Assembly: GCA_902826335.1 (NCBI GenBank)
Contig: CADEEL010000005.1
Coordinates: 64,488 to 113,182, forward strand
Length of the DNA stretch: 48,695 nt
From: an uncultured Alphaproteobacteria bacterium
Lineage (GTDB): Bacteria > Pseudomonadota > Alphaproteobacteria > Caulobacterales > Aquidulcibacteraceae
Reading direction: 5' to 3'
The notes beneath the pieces were generated by a model. The model saw only the letters and a list, made by a program, of their open reading frames with translations, was not told the DNA's origin and made no database searches. The translations under genes and the position numbers were made by a program. Positions 16,461 through 25,759 of the stretch are shown in pieces. Position 1 is the first letter of the stretch, and the number at the start of each line of letters is the position of its first letter.

Positions 16461-17556
16461 CCGCGCGCCTCGTTATGGCATTGCGCAAGCGCGCGGCCGC
16501 GAGGTCTATGCCGTCAAGCGCCGCCGCCGCCGCTCCGGCGGCGTTGAACGGGTAGGTGCGCAGCGCGACGAGATCGCGCGCCGCCGCCGTCCACAATTCG
16601 GTCCACGGCGCTTCCTTGCCCAAAAACTCGTAATGCGTGAGCTTGCGCTCCGCCGCGTGCCGGATGGTCTCGCGCAACAGGAGATTCCCGGGCGCGCAGC
16701 GTTTGAAGGCCTCATCATAGCCGATCTTCAGCAGCCAGAAACGCTGCTCGCACTCGACCGCAATCTGCATCGCGGCCGTGGCCGCGCCGATGCGCAAAAA
16801 ACACAGCCGCAATATCCCAGCATGCGCGGCGAGTTCCGCGTAGCGGCGATAGAATTCGCTCAACCTGCCATCCAGCGCCACGGCCGTGCGCGCGCGCCCC
16901 TTCCAATTGCGCGTCTCTACCGCCAGCGCCTCCTCAAGCAGCTGCGCGACGTCGCGGGAATCAGGAGTGATAATGTCGACGCGGACCTTCCCCATCTTCT
17001 CGGCATTGCGCTGCATGCGGCGGAAATCCGAACGCCGACCTGACGGGAAATTGCCTTCTGGCTCACACCATCCCTCATTCAGTTCGATGAAAGGCGCGCC
17101 GCGCTGAGCCAAGGGGCGCGTGACGACGAGGCCAACGCCGCGATAAGCCGTTCGCAGCGCCGCAATCAGCGGCGTCTCGACGAAATAGTGGCCGAAGCCG
17201 ATCGGCAGGCTCGCGCCGGCCAAGAGCCGCGCCAAGGCCTCGATCGCGGCCTGATCGCGATACGCGACTTCAACGGGCTCGCCCAATTCCTCCGCACCGA
17301 GAAGCCTCAAACGTGCGGGAAAGCCAGCGCTCCTCGCCAGCGGGGCCAGGGCGGTCGGCGCCGTGACATCGCCGACGACAGCGACCTCGACACTCTGCCC
17401 CGGCGCCAGCGTCTCGGCGCGCGCGCGCGCCCAAATGTGATGCTGCATCGGTGTACGCCGCTCGGTCGCGACGCTCTCCCAAGCCGCCGCGGAAAAGCAA
17501 GCAAACGGCGCCATGCGTGCGTCGGCTTCAATTCGCGCATGCGAGGCGGCGCGCAT
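16453..17556 (-). CDS. FemAB/BioF2-like GNAT acyltransferase 2
   Basis: The 367-residue protein has the same double-GNAT plan as the protein encoded at 10173. It contains an N-terminal half with LGAEELGEPVEVAYRD, then FIELNEGWCEPEGNFPSGRRSDFRRMQR, ETRNWKGRARTAV, MQIAVECEQRFWLLKIGYDE, CAPGNLLLRETIRHAAE and HYEFLGKEAPW. These are hallmarks of BioF2/CelD-like acetyltransferases associated with polysaccharide synthesis. The start at 17556 lacks a clear ribosome-binding site; an internal ATG at 17514 is possible. It lies seven bases after the C-methyltransferase gene and overlaps the proline-dehydrogenase-like gene, so the three form one leftward unit. Confidence 0.82.
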   Translation of the reverse strand: MRAASHARIEADARMAPFACFSAAAWESVATERRTPMQHHIWARARAETLAPGQSVEVAVVGDVTAPTALAPLARSAGFPARLRLLGAEELGEPVEVAYRDQAAIEALARLLAGASLPIGFGHYFVETPLIAALRTAYRGVGLVVTRPLAQRGAPFIELNEGWCEPEGNFPSGRRSDFRRMQRNAEKMGKVRVDIITPDSRDVAQLLEEALAVETRNWKGRARTAVALDGRLSEFYRRYAELAAHAGILRLCFLRIGAATAAMQIAVECEQRFWLLKIGYDEAFKRCAPGNLLLRETIRHAAERKLTHYEFLGKEAPWTELWTAAARDLVALRTYPFNAAGAAAAALDGIDLAAARLRNAITRRADA

Positions 17557-17563
17557 GAAGGTG

Positions 17564-18793
17564 TCAGAGGCTCATCAAGTCGGGTTGAAGAGACATGCGC
17601 GCGAGGTCGGCCCGAATCTCCTCTTCATAAACCCGGTTCATGACGATGACGAGGTCCGGATGGATATGCTTCAGCTCCGCGGGCGCGACGATCCGCTGCG
17701 CGGTGATCGGCATGAAATAATTGTGTCGATAGGGATTGATGTCCGTGACGGTGTCGATCTTTTCGCCCACGCCGAGCGTGGTGAGGAACGACACCGCCTT
17801 GGAGCCGGAACCCCACAAGGCGATCGATTTTCCCTCGGCCTTGGCGCTTTCGACAACGCCGCGCCACTTCGCGATCTGCGCCCCGCACCGTTGCGGAAAA
17901 GACGCGACAAGCGCACGCAATTCACCGAGATCGTCCTCAAGCGGCAGGGGCGATGTTGGCGCGCCCGCGGAGGGCTTGGCTTCGATGGTCAGGTATTGAT
18001 CGCCATACTCGATGGCGAGATCGGAGACGTCAAAACCCGTCGCTCGAAACAGACGCGCCAAGGCGCCGGGCGAGAAATAGGCGCAATGCTCATAATAAAT
18101 GTCCTCGAACGCGCATTCGCGCAGAATGCGCTTCGCCTCGGGAATCTGAAAGAAAATGACCGCGCCCGTCTGATCGCCTAACCCGCCGCGCACGGTGCTC
18201 ATGAAAGCGTTGGCCTCTGGAATGTGCTCCAACGTCATCTTGCACGCGAGAAAATCAACTCTGTGATCGGCGTACTTGTCGGAATAGAAATCGGCGATGA
18301 ACCGCATCCGCTCGGCGGCGGGGCCGGTGATGCGCTCCACGTGAACGCCAGGGTCAATGCCCAGGCCGCGATTGCCGCCAAGTTCCGACAAGAGCATCAG
18401 GAATTCGCCCTTGCCGCAGCCGATTTCCAGCACATCCTTGCCATGTAGATCGTGCTTTTCGATGAGGCGTTCGGCCAGCGCCTTGTGAAATTTGTTGAAT
18501 GTGCCCGAAAAACCCTGCGTTTCCTCGTAGCGGCCTGAATATTCAGTCTTGGCCAGATCGAACGCCGTATTAAACACAAAGCCGCAGGCGTCGCAGAAAC
18601 CCAGCTTCACGTCGCCCGTTGGATAGGCGCGCGCCTCAGCCTCGCTCTCGAGCAAAATGCAACTGTTTGTCGGCACATTGAGCGCCTCGTAGAAGACGGA
18701 CATGCGGCCGGACCGGCACGCGGGGCAGACGAACCCCGCCCGCGCATCGGCGCCGAGCGCCGTCTTGGACCGTGTTTGATCTGCCGCCATCAT
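17564..18793 (-). CDS. SAM-dependent C-methyltransferase 1 (zinc-finger class)
   Basis: The 409-residue enzyme has the three-part layout of nucleotide-sugar C-methyltransferases. An N-terminal cysteine domain carries CPACRSG and CDACG. The central class I SAM domain has DVLEIGCGKGEFL and KMTLEHIPEA. A C-terminal domain has KSIALWGSGSKAVSFL and TDINPYRHNYFMP. Such enzymes methylate a keto-sugar carbon, giving branched sugars. The start ATG at 18793 has AGGAG upstream. It sits 21 bases downstream of a second C-methyltransferase gene, in the leftward rfbF-SDR-MT-MT unit. The two differ enough to act at different positions or steps. Confidence 0.88.
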   Translation of the reverse strand: MMAADQTRSKTALGADARAGFVCPACRSGRMSVFYEALNVPTNSCILLESEAEARAYPTGDVKLGFCDACGFVFNTAFDLAKTEYSGRYEETQGFSGTFNKFHKALAERLIEKHDLHGKDVLEIGCGKGEFLMLLSELGGNRGLGIDPGVHVERITGPAAERMRFIADFYSDKYADHRVDFLACKMTLEHIPEANAFMSTVRGGLGDQTGAVIFFQIPEAKRILRECAFEDIYYEHCAYFSPGALARLFRATGFDVSDLAIEYGDQYLTIEAKPSAGAPTSPLPLEDDLGELRALVASFPQRCGAQIAKWRGVVESAKAEGKSIALWGSGSKAVSFLTTLGVGEKIDTVTDINPYRHNYFMPITAQRIVAPAELKHIHPDLVIVMNRVYEEEIRADLARMSLQPDLMSL

Positions 18794-18814
18794 GAAGGGC
18801 TCCTGCCTGCGCGC

Positions 18815-20077
18815 CTAAACGATACGCGGCGTGGGCACGGGGATAATAAATTTGCCGCCGCGTTCCCGGTATGTCGATTGCTGGGCGAGAATCTCATCCG
18901 AGAAATTCCAGGCGAGCACCAGCACATAATCCGGCGCGGCCTCTAGCAGCGCCTCCGGCGCACGAATTGGGATCGCCTGACCGGGCATGAACTTGCCTTG
19001 CTTATGGATGTTGCGATCCACAACGAAATCGAGAATTTCGGCGCCAATGCCGACATAATTGATAAGGGTCGCGCCCTTCGCGGCGGCGCCATACGCCGCG
19101 ATCGACTTTCCTTGCGCCTTGAGATCTCGCAGCAGCGCCATGAGGTCGTTCCGTAGCGCATCGACGCGCGCCGAAAAATCCTCGTAATAGCCGAGCGCAT
19201 CGAGGCCCAAGCGCCGTTCCTCCGCCAATTGCTCGGTGACGCTCGCGCCCACGCGCTCCCGCGGCTCGACATAGAGGCGCAGCGAACCGCCATGAATCGC
19301 AAGCGGTTTGATCTCGTTGAGGAAGAGCCCGTGCCTCCGGAACAGTTTGTCCAGCGCCGTAACAGAAAAATAGCACAGATGCTCGTGATAGATTGTGTCA
19401 AACTCGACATGCTCGATCAGCGGCTTGAGATACGGCGCCTCAATCACGGCGACGCCCTCGTCCTTCAGGATGAGGCGCAGGCCCGCGACGAAGCCATTAG
19501 TGTCGGCCACATGCGCGAGCACGTTGTTGGCATGCACCACGTCCGCGCGCCGGCCCTCATCGTGAAGGCGTTGCGCCATGTCCCGTGTGAAGAACACGTT
19601 CATTGTCGGCACGCCGATCTTCTCCGCGGCCTCAGCGGGCCCGGAGGCTGGATCAATGCCAAGCGCGGCGATCCCCGCTTCGACATAGTTTTTGAGGAGA
19701 TAACCGTCATTGCTCGCCAACTCGATGACGAGACTGTTTTTCGTCAAGCCGCGCCGCTGAATGAGATCAAGCGCGTTCGCGCGCGAGTGCGCCAGCAATG
19801 CGGGAGAGAAGGAAGAATAATAGGGGTAGGCGTCCGCAAACAAGATTTCAGGATTGACCGTCTCGGTGATTTGAACGAGCCCGCATTGTTCGCAAAATGC
19901 AACGCGCAGCGGAAACACCGGCTCCGGCGCGTTCCGCGTCTCCTGCGTCAACAGGCGATCGGCGAGCGGGGTGACGCCGAGATCCAAGAAGACGCGCAAG
20001 TCGCCGCCGCCGCACGAGCGACAGGCGGCGATTGTCTCGGAACCAGCGGCGAATATGGGCTTGTGCGACGACATCAT
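18815..20077 (-). CDS. SAM-dependent C-methyltransferase 2 (TylC3/NDP-hexose C-methyltransferase-like)
   Basis: The 420-residue protein contains the zinc-binding pairs [16 protein letters not shown] and CEQCGLVQ, the ATPL-like VTPLADRLL segment, a SAM domain with [15 protein letters not shown] and [30 protein letters not shown], and a C-terminal domain with [20 protein letters not shown]. This order is typical of enzymes that methylate C-3 of a 4-keto deoxyhexose. I start it at the ATG at 20077; a TTG at 20086 is in frame. It begins ten bases after the SDR gene stop, in the same unit. The EHxxY segment corresponds to the active-site region of the family. Confidence 0.9.
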   Translation of the reverse strand: MMSSHKPIFAAGSETIAACRSCGGGDLRVFLDLGVTPLADRLLTQETRNAPEPVFPLRVAFCEQCGLVQITETVNPEILFADAYPYYSSFSPALLAHSRANALDLIQRRGLTKNSLVIELASNDGYLLKNYVEAGIAALGIDPASGPAEAAEKIGVPTMNVFFTRDMAQRLHDEGRRADVVHANNVLAHVADTNGFVAGLRLILKDEGVAVIEAPYLKPLIEHVEFDTIYHEHLCYFSVTALDKLFRRHGLFLNEIKPLAIHGGSLRLYVEPRERVGASVTEQLAEERRLGLDALGYYEDFSARVDALRNDLMALLRDLKAQGKSIAAYGAAAKGATLINYVGIGAEILDFVVDRNIHKQGKFMPGQAIPIRAPEALLEAAPDYVLVLAWNFSDEILAQQSTYRERGGKFIIPVPTPRIV

Positions 20078-20086
20078 CCAATCCAA

Positions 20087-21145
20087 TCAAGCCGCGCAGG
20101 CGGCCTGGGAAGCGCGACGGAGGTTTTCATCGACCTCACCATCGCGCACCAGCTTCTTGATGTGCGCAATGCGCATGAACTTCTCGCCTTCGAACTCATC
20201 GAGCGTGAGGCCCACGCTCCTATAAGCGTCGTAGAGCTGCTCAACGCCCCGGCGACAAGTCCATTGCGGTTTGAAATCGCGCAACTTGCGAGCGATATAA
20301 TTGCAGTCGACCCGGTAATTGCGCTTGTCCGGCGCGGCGCCCGCCGCGAAGCTCACCTCGCTGCCGGGCACGACGTCGCGCACGATCTCGGCGATCTCGC
20401 GAATCTGGTAGTTCTCCGGCGTCGCGCCAACATTGAACGCCTCGTTATGGACGAGTTCGCGTTCCGCCTCCAGCACCGCGATATAGGCGCGGGCGATGTC
20501 CTCCACGTGAACAATCGGGCGCCAGGGCGAGCCATCGGATTTCATGTGGACGGCGCCAGTCGTGAACGCCCAGGCGGTGAGGTTGTTCACCACCAGATCG
20601 AAACGGATGCGCGGAGAAAGGCCATAGGCCGTAGAGGCGCGCAGAAAAGTGGGGCTGAAGGTCTCATCCGCCATGGGCGCGAGCGCGTGCTCGACCTTGA
20701 CCTTGGATTCTCCATAGGGCGTGACGGGGTTGAACGGCGAATTCTCGCCAAGAAAATCCTGCCCTGACGCCCCGTAATTGCTGCAAGAGGAGGCGAACAA
20801 GAAGCGTTGCACGCCCGCGCGCTTGGCCAGTTGCGCCAGGCGAACCGAAGCCTCGAAATTGATGTCGAAGGTCAGCTCCGGCCGATAATCGCCCAGTGGA
20901 TCGTTGGACAGGCCGGCGAGGTGGATGATCGCGTCGAACCCACGCACCTCCTCGGCGAGCAAGTCTTCCATGACGACGTCACGCGAATCCTTGATCAACC
21001 CCGGCGCATCCGCAAGCGCGCCCGCGAACGTGCACGCGCGAAATAAGTCGCTGTCGAGACCGACAACGTCATGGCCGCGCGCCAAGAGCATCGGCGTCAG
21101 CACCGATCCGATATAGCCAAGATGGCCGGTCAGCAGCACCCTCAT
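20087..21145 (-). CDS. NAD-dependent nucleotide-sugar epimerase/dehydratase (SDR)
   Basis: The 352-residue extended SDR has the Rossmann motif LLTGHLGYIGSVL at the N-terminus, IIHLAGLSNDPLGD, SSCSNYG, the catalytic YGESK (YxxxK), and RPIVHVEDIARAYIAVLEA. Substrate could be a CDP-linked sugar, because rfbF lies directly upstream (11-base gap) and two C-methyltransferases follow. It is not clearly a 4,6-dehydratase: I do not see that family's usual active-site pair around the Thr-Asp-Glu triad. A ribosome-binding stretch (GGGGGAACGGCG) precedes the ATG at 21145, which places the glycine motif correctly; upstream in-frame codons run into rfbF. Confidence 0.88.
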   Translation of the reverse strand: MRVLLTGHLGYIGSVLTPMLLARGHDVVGLDSDLFRACTFAGALADAPGLIKDSRDVVMEDLLAEEVRGFDAIIHLAGLSNDPLGDYRPELTFDINFEASVRLAQLAKRAGVQRFLFASSCSNYGASGQDFLGENSPFNPVTPYGESKVKVEHALAPMADETFSPTFLRASTAYGLSPRIRFDLVVNNLTAWAFTTGAVHMKSDGSPWRPIVHVEDIARAYIAVLEAERELVHNEAFNVGATPENYQIREIAEIVRDVVPGSEVSFAAGAAPDKRNYRVDCNYIARKLRDFKPQWTCRRGVEQLYDAYRSVGLTLDEFEGEKFMRIAHIKKLVRDGEVDENLRRASQAACAA

Positions 21146-21156
21146 CGCCGTTCCCC

Positions 21157-21930
21157 CTAGTCCCACGTCTTCCAGGGCGCATTGCCCGTATCCCACATGC
21201 CTTGCAAAATCTGCTTCTCGCGCAGGGTGTCCATGCATTGCCAGAACGAGGTGTGGCGATAAGCCATAAGCTGGCCATCCTCGGCAAGTCGGCGCATCGG
21301 CGCGTGTTCAAACATCACATCGTCGCCATCGATGTAATCGTGCACGCTCGGCTCCAACACGAAGAAGGCGCCGTTAATCCAGCCTTCGCCCGTTTGCGGT
21401 TTTTCAGAAAACTCGACGACCCGGTCGCCATCGAATTCGATGTGGCCGTACCGCGCGGCCGGACGCACCGCCGTCATCGTGGCGAGCTTCCCATGCGAGC
21501 GATGAAAGGCGAGCAAGTCGTCCAAATTTACATCCGCCACGCCGTCTCCCCAGGTGACCATCGCGGTTTCCTCGCCGAGGAAAGGACGCAAGCGCTTTAT
21601 GCGTCCGCCTGTCATCGTGTTGAGGCCGGTCTCGACGAGATCGACCTTCCAATCCGGCGTCGCGACCCCGCCATGGCGCTCGATGGCGCCGGTGCCGAGA
21701 TGGACCGTCATGCCGCCGTCGAAGGAGCTGTAATCGCGAAACCAGCGCTTGATGTATTCACCCTTGTAACCGAGCGCGATCGCGAAATCCCTGTGACCAT
21801 ATTTGTGGTAGATTTTCATAATGTGCCACAAGATTGGCATGCCGCCGATTTCGACCATGGGCTTGGGGCGCACATCGGTCTCTTCCGCGAGCCGCGAACC
21901 GTGGCCGCCAGCGAGAATGCCAACCTTCAT
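21157..21930 (-). CDS. rfbF: Glucose-1-phosphate cytidylyltransferase
   Basis: Makes CDP-glucose from glucose 1-phosphate and CTP, opening CDP-sugar pathways. The 257 residues match family length. The nucleotidyltransferase signature LAGGHGSRLAEET is followed by KPMVEIGGMPILWHIMKIY, GYKGEYIKRWF, NTMTGGRIKRL, VTWGDGVADVN and FSEKPQTGEGWINGAFFV, all characteristic of RfbF. The ATG at 21930 follows GAGGA and fits the family N-terminus (MKVGILAGG). It leads the leftward unit rfbF-SDR-MT2-MT1-FemAB-PRODH-like. No CDP-glucose 4,6-dehydratase (rfbG) was recognised in the window. Confidence 0.95.
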   Translation of the reverse strand: MKVGILAGGHGSRLAEETDVRPKPMVEIGGMPILWHIMKIYHKYGHRDFAIALGYKGEYIKRWFRDYSSFDGGMTVHLGTGAIERHGGVATPDWKVDLVETGLNTMTGGRIKRLRPFLGEETAMVTWGDGVADVNLDDLLAFHRSHGKLATMTAVRPAARYGHIEFDGDRVVEFSEKPQTGEGWINGAFFVLEPSVHDYIDGDDVMFEHAPMRRLAEDGQLMAYRHTSFWQCMDTLREKQILQGMWDTGNAPWKTWD

Positions 21931-22021
21931 TCCTCGTCCTCTCGTCTCATGTATCTCGATGGCTGACGCGCGCCATGCAAGCTCCGCGCCCAGCTTGACG
22001 TGAACGCGCACCCGCGTGCGG

Positions 22022-22951
22022 TCAGCCGGCCTGACCCACCGGCCGGGACAACAATTGGCGCAATCGCGACCCGCCTTCCGGCCAGACATAGCGGATGAGG
22101 TCGAGCGTGTAACGGCCAATTTGGCGCGGTTGCAGCGCCAATTTCGCCACCTGCGTGAGCGCGGCGCGCCGACTCACGACATTGGGATGACGCCGCGCGA
22201 TCTCGATGAGATGCAGCAGCAGATTTACATGTTCCATCGCCGCGCGGCGGCTGGCGCTCGTGCTCTGCCAGCGACTTCGCGCCGCGTGATCGACCATGTT
22301 GATCGACCGTTTTGGGTGTTCACGATTATAAAAAATCGCCTCGTTGACGAGAATGCATTTCCCGAGCAACGCAGTTTCGGCGATGAGCGCGCGATCCGAT
22401 CCGTAATAGGGGCGATGGCGTGTTGTGCGCCGCAACGTCTCCATCCGGAACAGGCCGAAAATCGGAAAGCACGTGCCGGCCATGACGATCGCCTTGTGAA
22501 ACCGCCGTGCCGGGTCCTCGTCCTCAATGGGGCCCATCTTGTCCTCTTCATTCCAGGGAATGAAGGCGCCGGCCGGATCGACGCACTGCGTATCGCCGAA
22601 GGCGAGCGCCGCGTCCGGGCGTGCATCGAGCGCCGCCACGCATGCGGACACGAAATTGGGGCTGATGAGATCGTCATGCGCGCACCATTTCAGGAATTCG
22701 CCGCGCGCGAGGTCAAACCCCGAATTGTAGTTCGGCGCCGCGCCGAGGTTCCTCTCATGACGAACATAGCGAATGCGCGGATCGCGGGCCGCGTAGTCCG
22801 TGCAGATCGCTTGGGTCGCGTCCGTGGAAGCGTTGTCGGTAATGATGAGCTCGATATCGTCGAACTCCTGCGAGACCAGCGAAGCGAGCGCGGCGGCGAT
22901 ATAGTTTTCGCCGTTGAACACCGGCATGGCTAACGTGACGCGCGGATTCAC
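22022..22951 (-). CDS. Glycosyltransferase family 2 (1)
   Basis: The 309-residue GT-A enzyme opens with VTLAMPVFNGENYIAAALASL, then IIITDNASTDATQ-type nucleotide-binding residues (ELIITDNASTDA), RNLGAAPNYNSGFDLA and the donor-site motif CAHDDLISP, in place of a simple DxD. It should be cytosolic, adding a sugar to the lipid-linked repeat unit. The start is a GTG at 22951 preceded by GGGAG. A divergent control region separates it from the GT8 gene. The 91-base gap to rfbF downstream suggests they may share a transcript. Confidence 0.9.
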   Translation of the reverse strand: MNPRVTLAMPVFNGENYIAAALASLVSQEFDDIELIITDNASTDATQAICTDYAARDPRIRYVRHERNLGAAPNYNSGFDLARGEFLKWCAHDDLISPNFVSACVAALDARPDAALAFGDTQCVDPAGAFIPWNEEDKMGPIEDEDPARRFHKAIVMAGTCFPIFGLFRMETLRRTTRHRPYYGSDRALIAETALLGKCILVNEAIFYNREHPKRSINMVDHAARSRWQSTSASRRAAMEHVNLLLHLIEIARRHPNVVSRRAALTQVAKLALQPRQIGRYTLDLIRYVWPEGGSRLRQLLSRPVGQAG

Positions 22952-23192
22952 TCTTTATGCTCCCACCCGCTCCCGGGCTGCTGTCCAGCCGCGTCCGTGC
23001 AAGCGGCTTGCCAATTGGCGGCGTTCTCGTATAGCGCAGGCCCGCGACAGTTTCGAGCGTGGCTGACGCCGCCGCCTGCCCCCCTTGGCGGCCGTCGGCT
23101 GACGGCGCGGCGGCCCCGCCTCGATTGGCGGCGCAATGCTTGCTCTGCCAATCAAGGAGGCGTCCGACGGTCATAAGGCGGGCGGCCAGGAA

Positions 23193-24290
23193 GTGGGGAA
23201 GAGTTTGAACCGTCCGAAAATCGCCATAACGACTGCGACGGACAGGGGCTATCTGCCCGCCGCCTGTTGCCAATTGCTGTCGACCGCGCGTCATCTTCCG
23301 GCCCCAGACGCGGCCGAGCTTTTCCTGGTTTGCTGCGACGTATCGGCCGCCGACATCGCCGAGGCCGAGCGGTTTTTCGCGCGCCGGGATGTTTCCGCGC
23401 GGGTCCTCGCGCGCGAGGACGTAGCCGACGCCATCAGGCCGGTGAATCGGCGCTGGCCGCGGGCGGCTTATCTGAGGCTCTATTTCGACACGTTGTTTGA
23501 CCGTTCCTACGACCGGCTGATCTATTTTGACGCGGATACGCGCGTGTGTGCGCCGCTGGCGCCGCTGCTGGAAGCGCCTTTGTATGGCGCGCCCGTCGGC
23601 GCGGTGCATGACTTTATTTACTATGTGACGGGCAACATTCGCAGGCGGCGGCGTGATCTATTCCTGGCCCCGGATGCGCCTTATCTGCAGTCTGGCGTTA
23701 TGGTGTTCGATTGGCCGCAGACGCTTGACAGTGGTGGTTTGGCCGCCGCGCGCGCGTTTCTTGAGCGCCACCCCGATCGCTGCCAGGAGGCGCCCGATCA
23801 AGATGCGCTCAACGCCGCCTTCGCGGGCCGCTGGACGCCGCTCGATCCGCGCTGGAATCTGCATGAACTCTATCTGATGTTCGGCGGCGCCCTGACACCC
23901 TATATCCAACACTATACATCAACGAAGCCATGGTCGCGCCGCCGCCCCGCCGCGTGGCGAGAGGCGGCCGCCTGGTACAGACGCGAATTGGCCGATACCG
24001 CATGGTCTGACTTCATTGAGCCGCAAAGCCCGCTCGACGCGGCGCGCGCGCGCTTGTTCTTCCTCAATTTTCGCTATGCGCCCCGCCTGCACGACCTGGC
24101 GGCGAAACACACACCCTTCGTGCTCGATTGGATGGGTCTGCCGCGTACGCGCGACGAAAACGTGGCGCTGCCTTGGGCGCCGCGCTCGCGCAAGGACGTG
24201 GAAGACATGACCCATGCGCTGATCGAGGAAGCGGCGCGCACCCGCCCGCCCCTGACGCCGCCCGAAGCTGTTTTGGCGAGCCCCCCTTGA
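23193..24290 (+). CDS. Glycosyltransferase family 8
   Basis: The 365-residue enzyme shows the GT8 pattern: IAITTATDRGYLPAACCQLL at the start, LRLYFDTLFDRSYDRLIYFDADTRV with the metal-binding DAD, YLQSGVMVFDW, and DQDALNAAFAGRWTPLDPRWN. GT8 enzymes are retaining transferases using UDP-glucose or UDP-galactose, consistent with galE nearby. The start is uncertain: a GTG at 23193 with AGGA close by, a TTG at 23205 and an ATG at 23136 are all in frame, and the conserved N-terminus begins only at about residue 9 of the version given. The stop overlaps the flippase start. Confidence 0.88.
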   Translation: MGKSLNRPKIAITTATDRGYLPAACCQLLSTARHLPAPDAAELFLVCCDVSAADIAEAERFFARRDVSARVLAREDVADAIRPVNRRWPRAAYLRLYFDTLFDRSYDRLIYFDADTRVCAPLAPLLEAPLYGAPVGAVHDFIYYVTGNIRRRRRDLFLAPDAPYLQSGVMVFDWPQTLDSGGLAAARAFLERHPDRCQEAPDQDALNAAFAGRWTPLDPRWNLHELYLMFGGALTPYIQHYTSTKPWSRRRPAAWREAAAWYRRELADTAWSDFIEPQSPLDAARARLFFLNFRYAPRLHDLAAKHTPFVLDWMGLPRTRDENVALPWAPRSRKDVEDMTHALIEEAARTRPPLTPPEAVLASPP

Positions 24291-25759
24291 GCGAAGCGAG
24301 CGACGCCCCGGACGGGTCCGCGCCCCGCGCCTCGGCGATCGGCATGGGTGGGTGGTCGTTTGCATCGCGCGCCATCGCCCAAGGCGTTCAGCTCATCATC
24401 TTTGTTGTCGCCGCGCGCGTGCTCACGCCGGCCGAGTTCGGCGTCTTCGCGCTGGTGCATGCCGTATCCGTCTTGCTCTCGGTGATCGCCTGGGCGGGCT
24501 GGCGGGAATTCGTCATGAGTTGGAGCGGGCCGGACCGCGCGATCGACCAAGCCTTCGCATTGTCCCTGCTCAGCGGCGTAGCTATGGCGGGGGCGGGGTT
24601 TCTCGCGGCCGGCGCGCTCGCGCTCTGGATGGACGATGCGAGCGCGCCCGCCCTAATGGCGATCCTGGCGGTCTGTGTCTTTCTATCTCCGGTCACGGGC
24701 ACTTTGAGCGGCATCCTGGTGCGGAGCGGGCGCGTGGCCGATCTCTCCATCGCCAGCATCGTGGCGGAGCTTGTCGGCCTCGCCGTCGCCGTTTTCGGCC
24801 TGCTCGCGGGCTGGGGCGTCTTGGCGCTCGCCGCCGGTAAGCTGGCGATGCAAGCGATAAATCTCGCCGGCGTGGCGATCCGCGCGAATTGGCGCTTTCG
24901 GCCGACGTTCACCGCAGGCTTCAGCCCAAACATCATAGAAATGTCGCGTCAAATACTCGCCAATCGCGTGATCACCTTTTTCCAGGCGAATGGCGCGACC
25001 TTTGTGGTCGGCGGATTTCTGGGCGCCGCGAACGTGGGCTTCTATCGCGCGGCCGAGCGCGTGCTATCCGCGGTGTCGGAACTCATATTCGAGCCCATGC
25101 GCCTCATCGCTTGGGTGAAATACCGAAGCGCCGCGGACCACGCCGGCGAAGGTGGATTGAACGTCGCGCTGAGGGCGCAAGTGGGCAAACTCCTCCCGCT
25201 CCTGATCTTGGCGGCCGCGCCCGTCTTCATTGGGTTAGCTCTGGTCGCGGACGAGGTGGTCACCCTCGTGCTCGGACCGCAATGGGCGCCGGCTGGACCC
25301 GTGCTCACCATTCTCGCGCTGGGCTCCTTGCTGATGATCCCAACCGTGGGAATCGAGGCGCTGCTGTCGGTGGCCGGTCAAATCCGCCGTCTACCGCCAG
25401 TCCTGACGTTTAACGCGGCGGTGATGCTGGTGAGCTTGCTGATGTTCGCGCGGTTCGGATTAATCGCCACGGCATTCGCGCAATTGAGCGCGCTCTTCTT
25501 GGCGACGTGCGCGTCAATATGGGTGCAGACCCGGTCAATCGGCGCCGATTGGCGCCTCGCACTGGCCAATGTAGCGCCGGTTCCGCCAGCGCTCGCGGCG
25601 ATGGCCGCCGTCATACTCGGTGCGCGATTGCTTGTGGACCAGACTGACATGCCGGGGCTTTGGCGACTGGCGCTTGAAATCCCTTTGGGCGCGGCCGTTT
25701 ATTTCGGAACATTGCTCGCCATTCGGCCTTCATTGTGGCGCACCGCGCTCAGCGCATGA
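24287..25759 (+). CDS. wzx: Polysaccharide flippase (Wzx-type, MOP superfamily)
   Basis: Integral inner-membrane protein that moves undecaprenyl-PP-linked repeat units to the periplasm. The 490 residues contain about twelve to fourteen hydrophobic helices, with the N-terminal family signature ASRAIAQGVQLIIFVVAARVLTPAEFGVFAL split across the first two, and GAANVGFYRAAERVLS and VLGPQWAPAGPVLTILAL later. The start is probably the TTG at 24287, whose bases overlap the GT8 stop (TTGA), with a second possibility at the ATG at 24344. The 3' end overlaps the convergent GT4 gene by 30 bases. This is the only flippase candidate in the locus. Confidence 0.9.
   Translation: MSEASDAPDGSAPRASAIGMGGWSFASRAIAQGVQLIIFVVAARVLTPAEFGVFALVHAVSVLLSVIAWAGWREFVMSWSGPDRAIDQAFALSLLSGVAMAGAGFLAAGALALWMDDASAPALMAILAVCVFLSPVTGTLSGILVRSGRVADLSIASIVAELVGLAVAVFGLLAGWGVLALAAGKLAMQAINLAGVAIRANWRFRPTFTAGFSPNIIEMSRQILANRVITFFQANGATFVVGGFLGAANVGFYRAAERVLSAVSELIFEPMRLIAWVKYRSAADHAGEGGLNVALRAQVGKLLPLLILAAAPVFIGLALVADEVVTLVLGPQWAPAGPVLTILALGSLLMIPTVGIEALLSVAGQIRRLPPVLTFNAAVMLVSLLMFARFGLIATAFAQLSALFLATCASIWVQTRSIGADWRLALANVAPVPPALAAMAAVILGARLLVDQTDMPGLWRLALEIPLGAAVYFGTLLAIRPSLWRTALSA

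Noticed and set aside
19229..20767. 512-codon plus-strand reading frame opposite the C-methyltransferase and SDR genes
   Set aside because: It spans parts of two well-recognised genes on the other strand and shows no motifs; it is a shadow of their codon bias.
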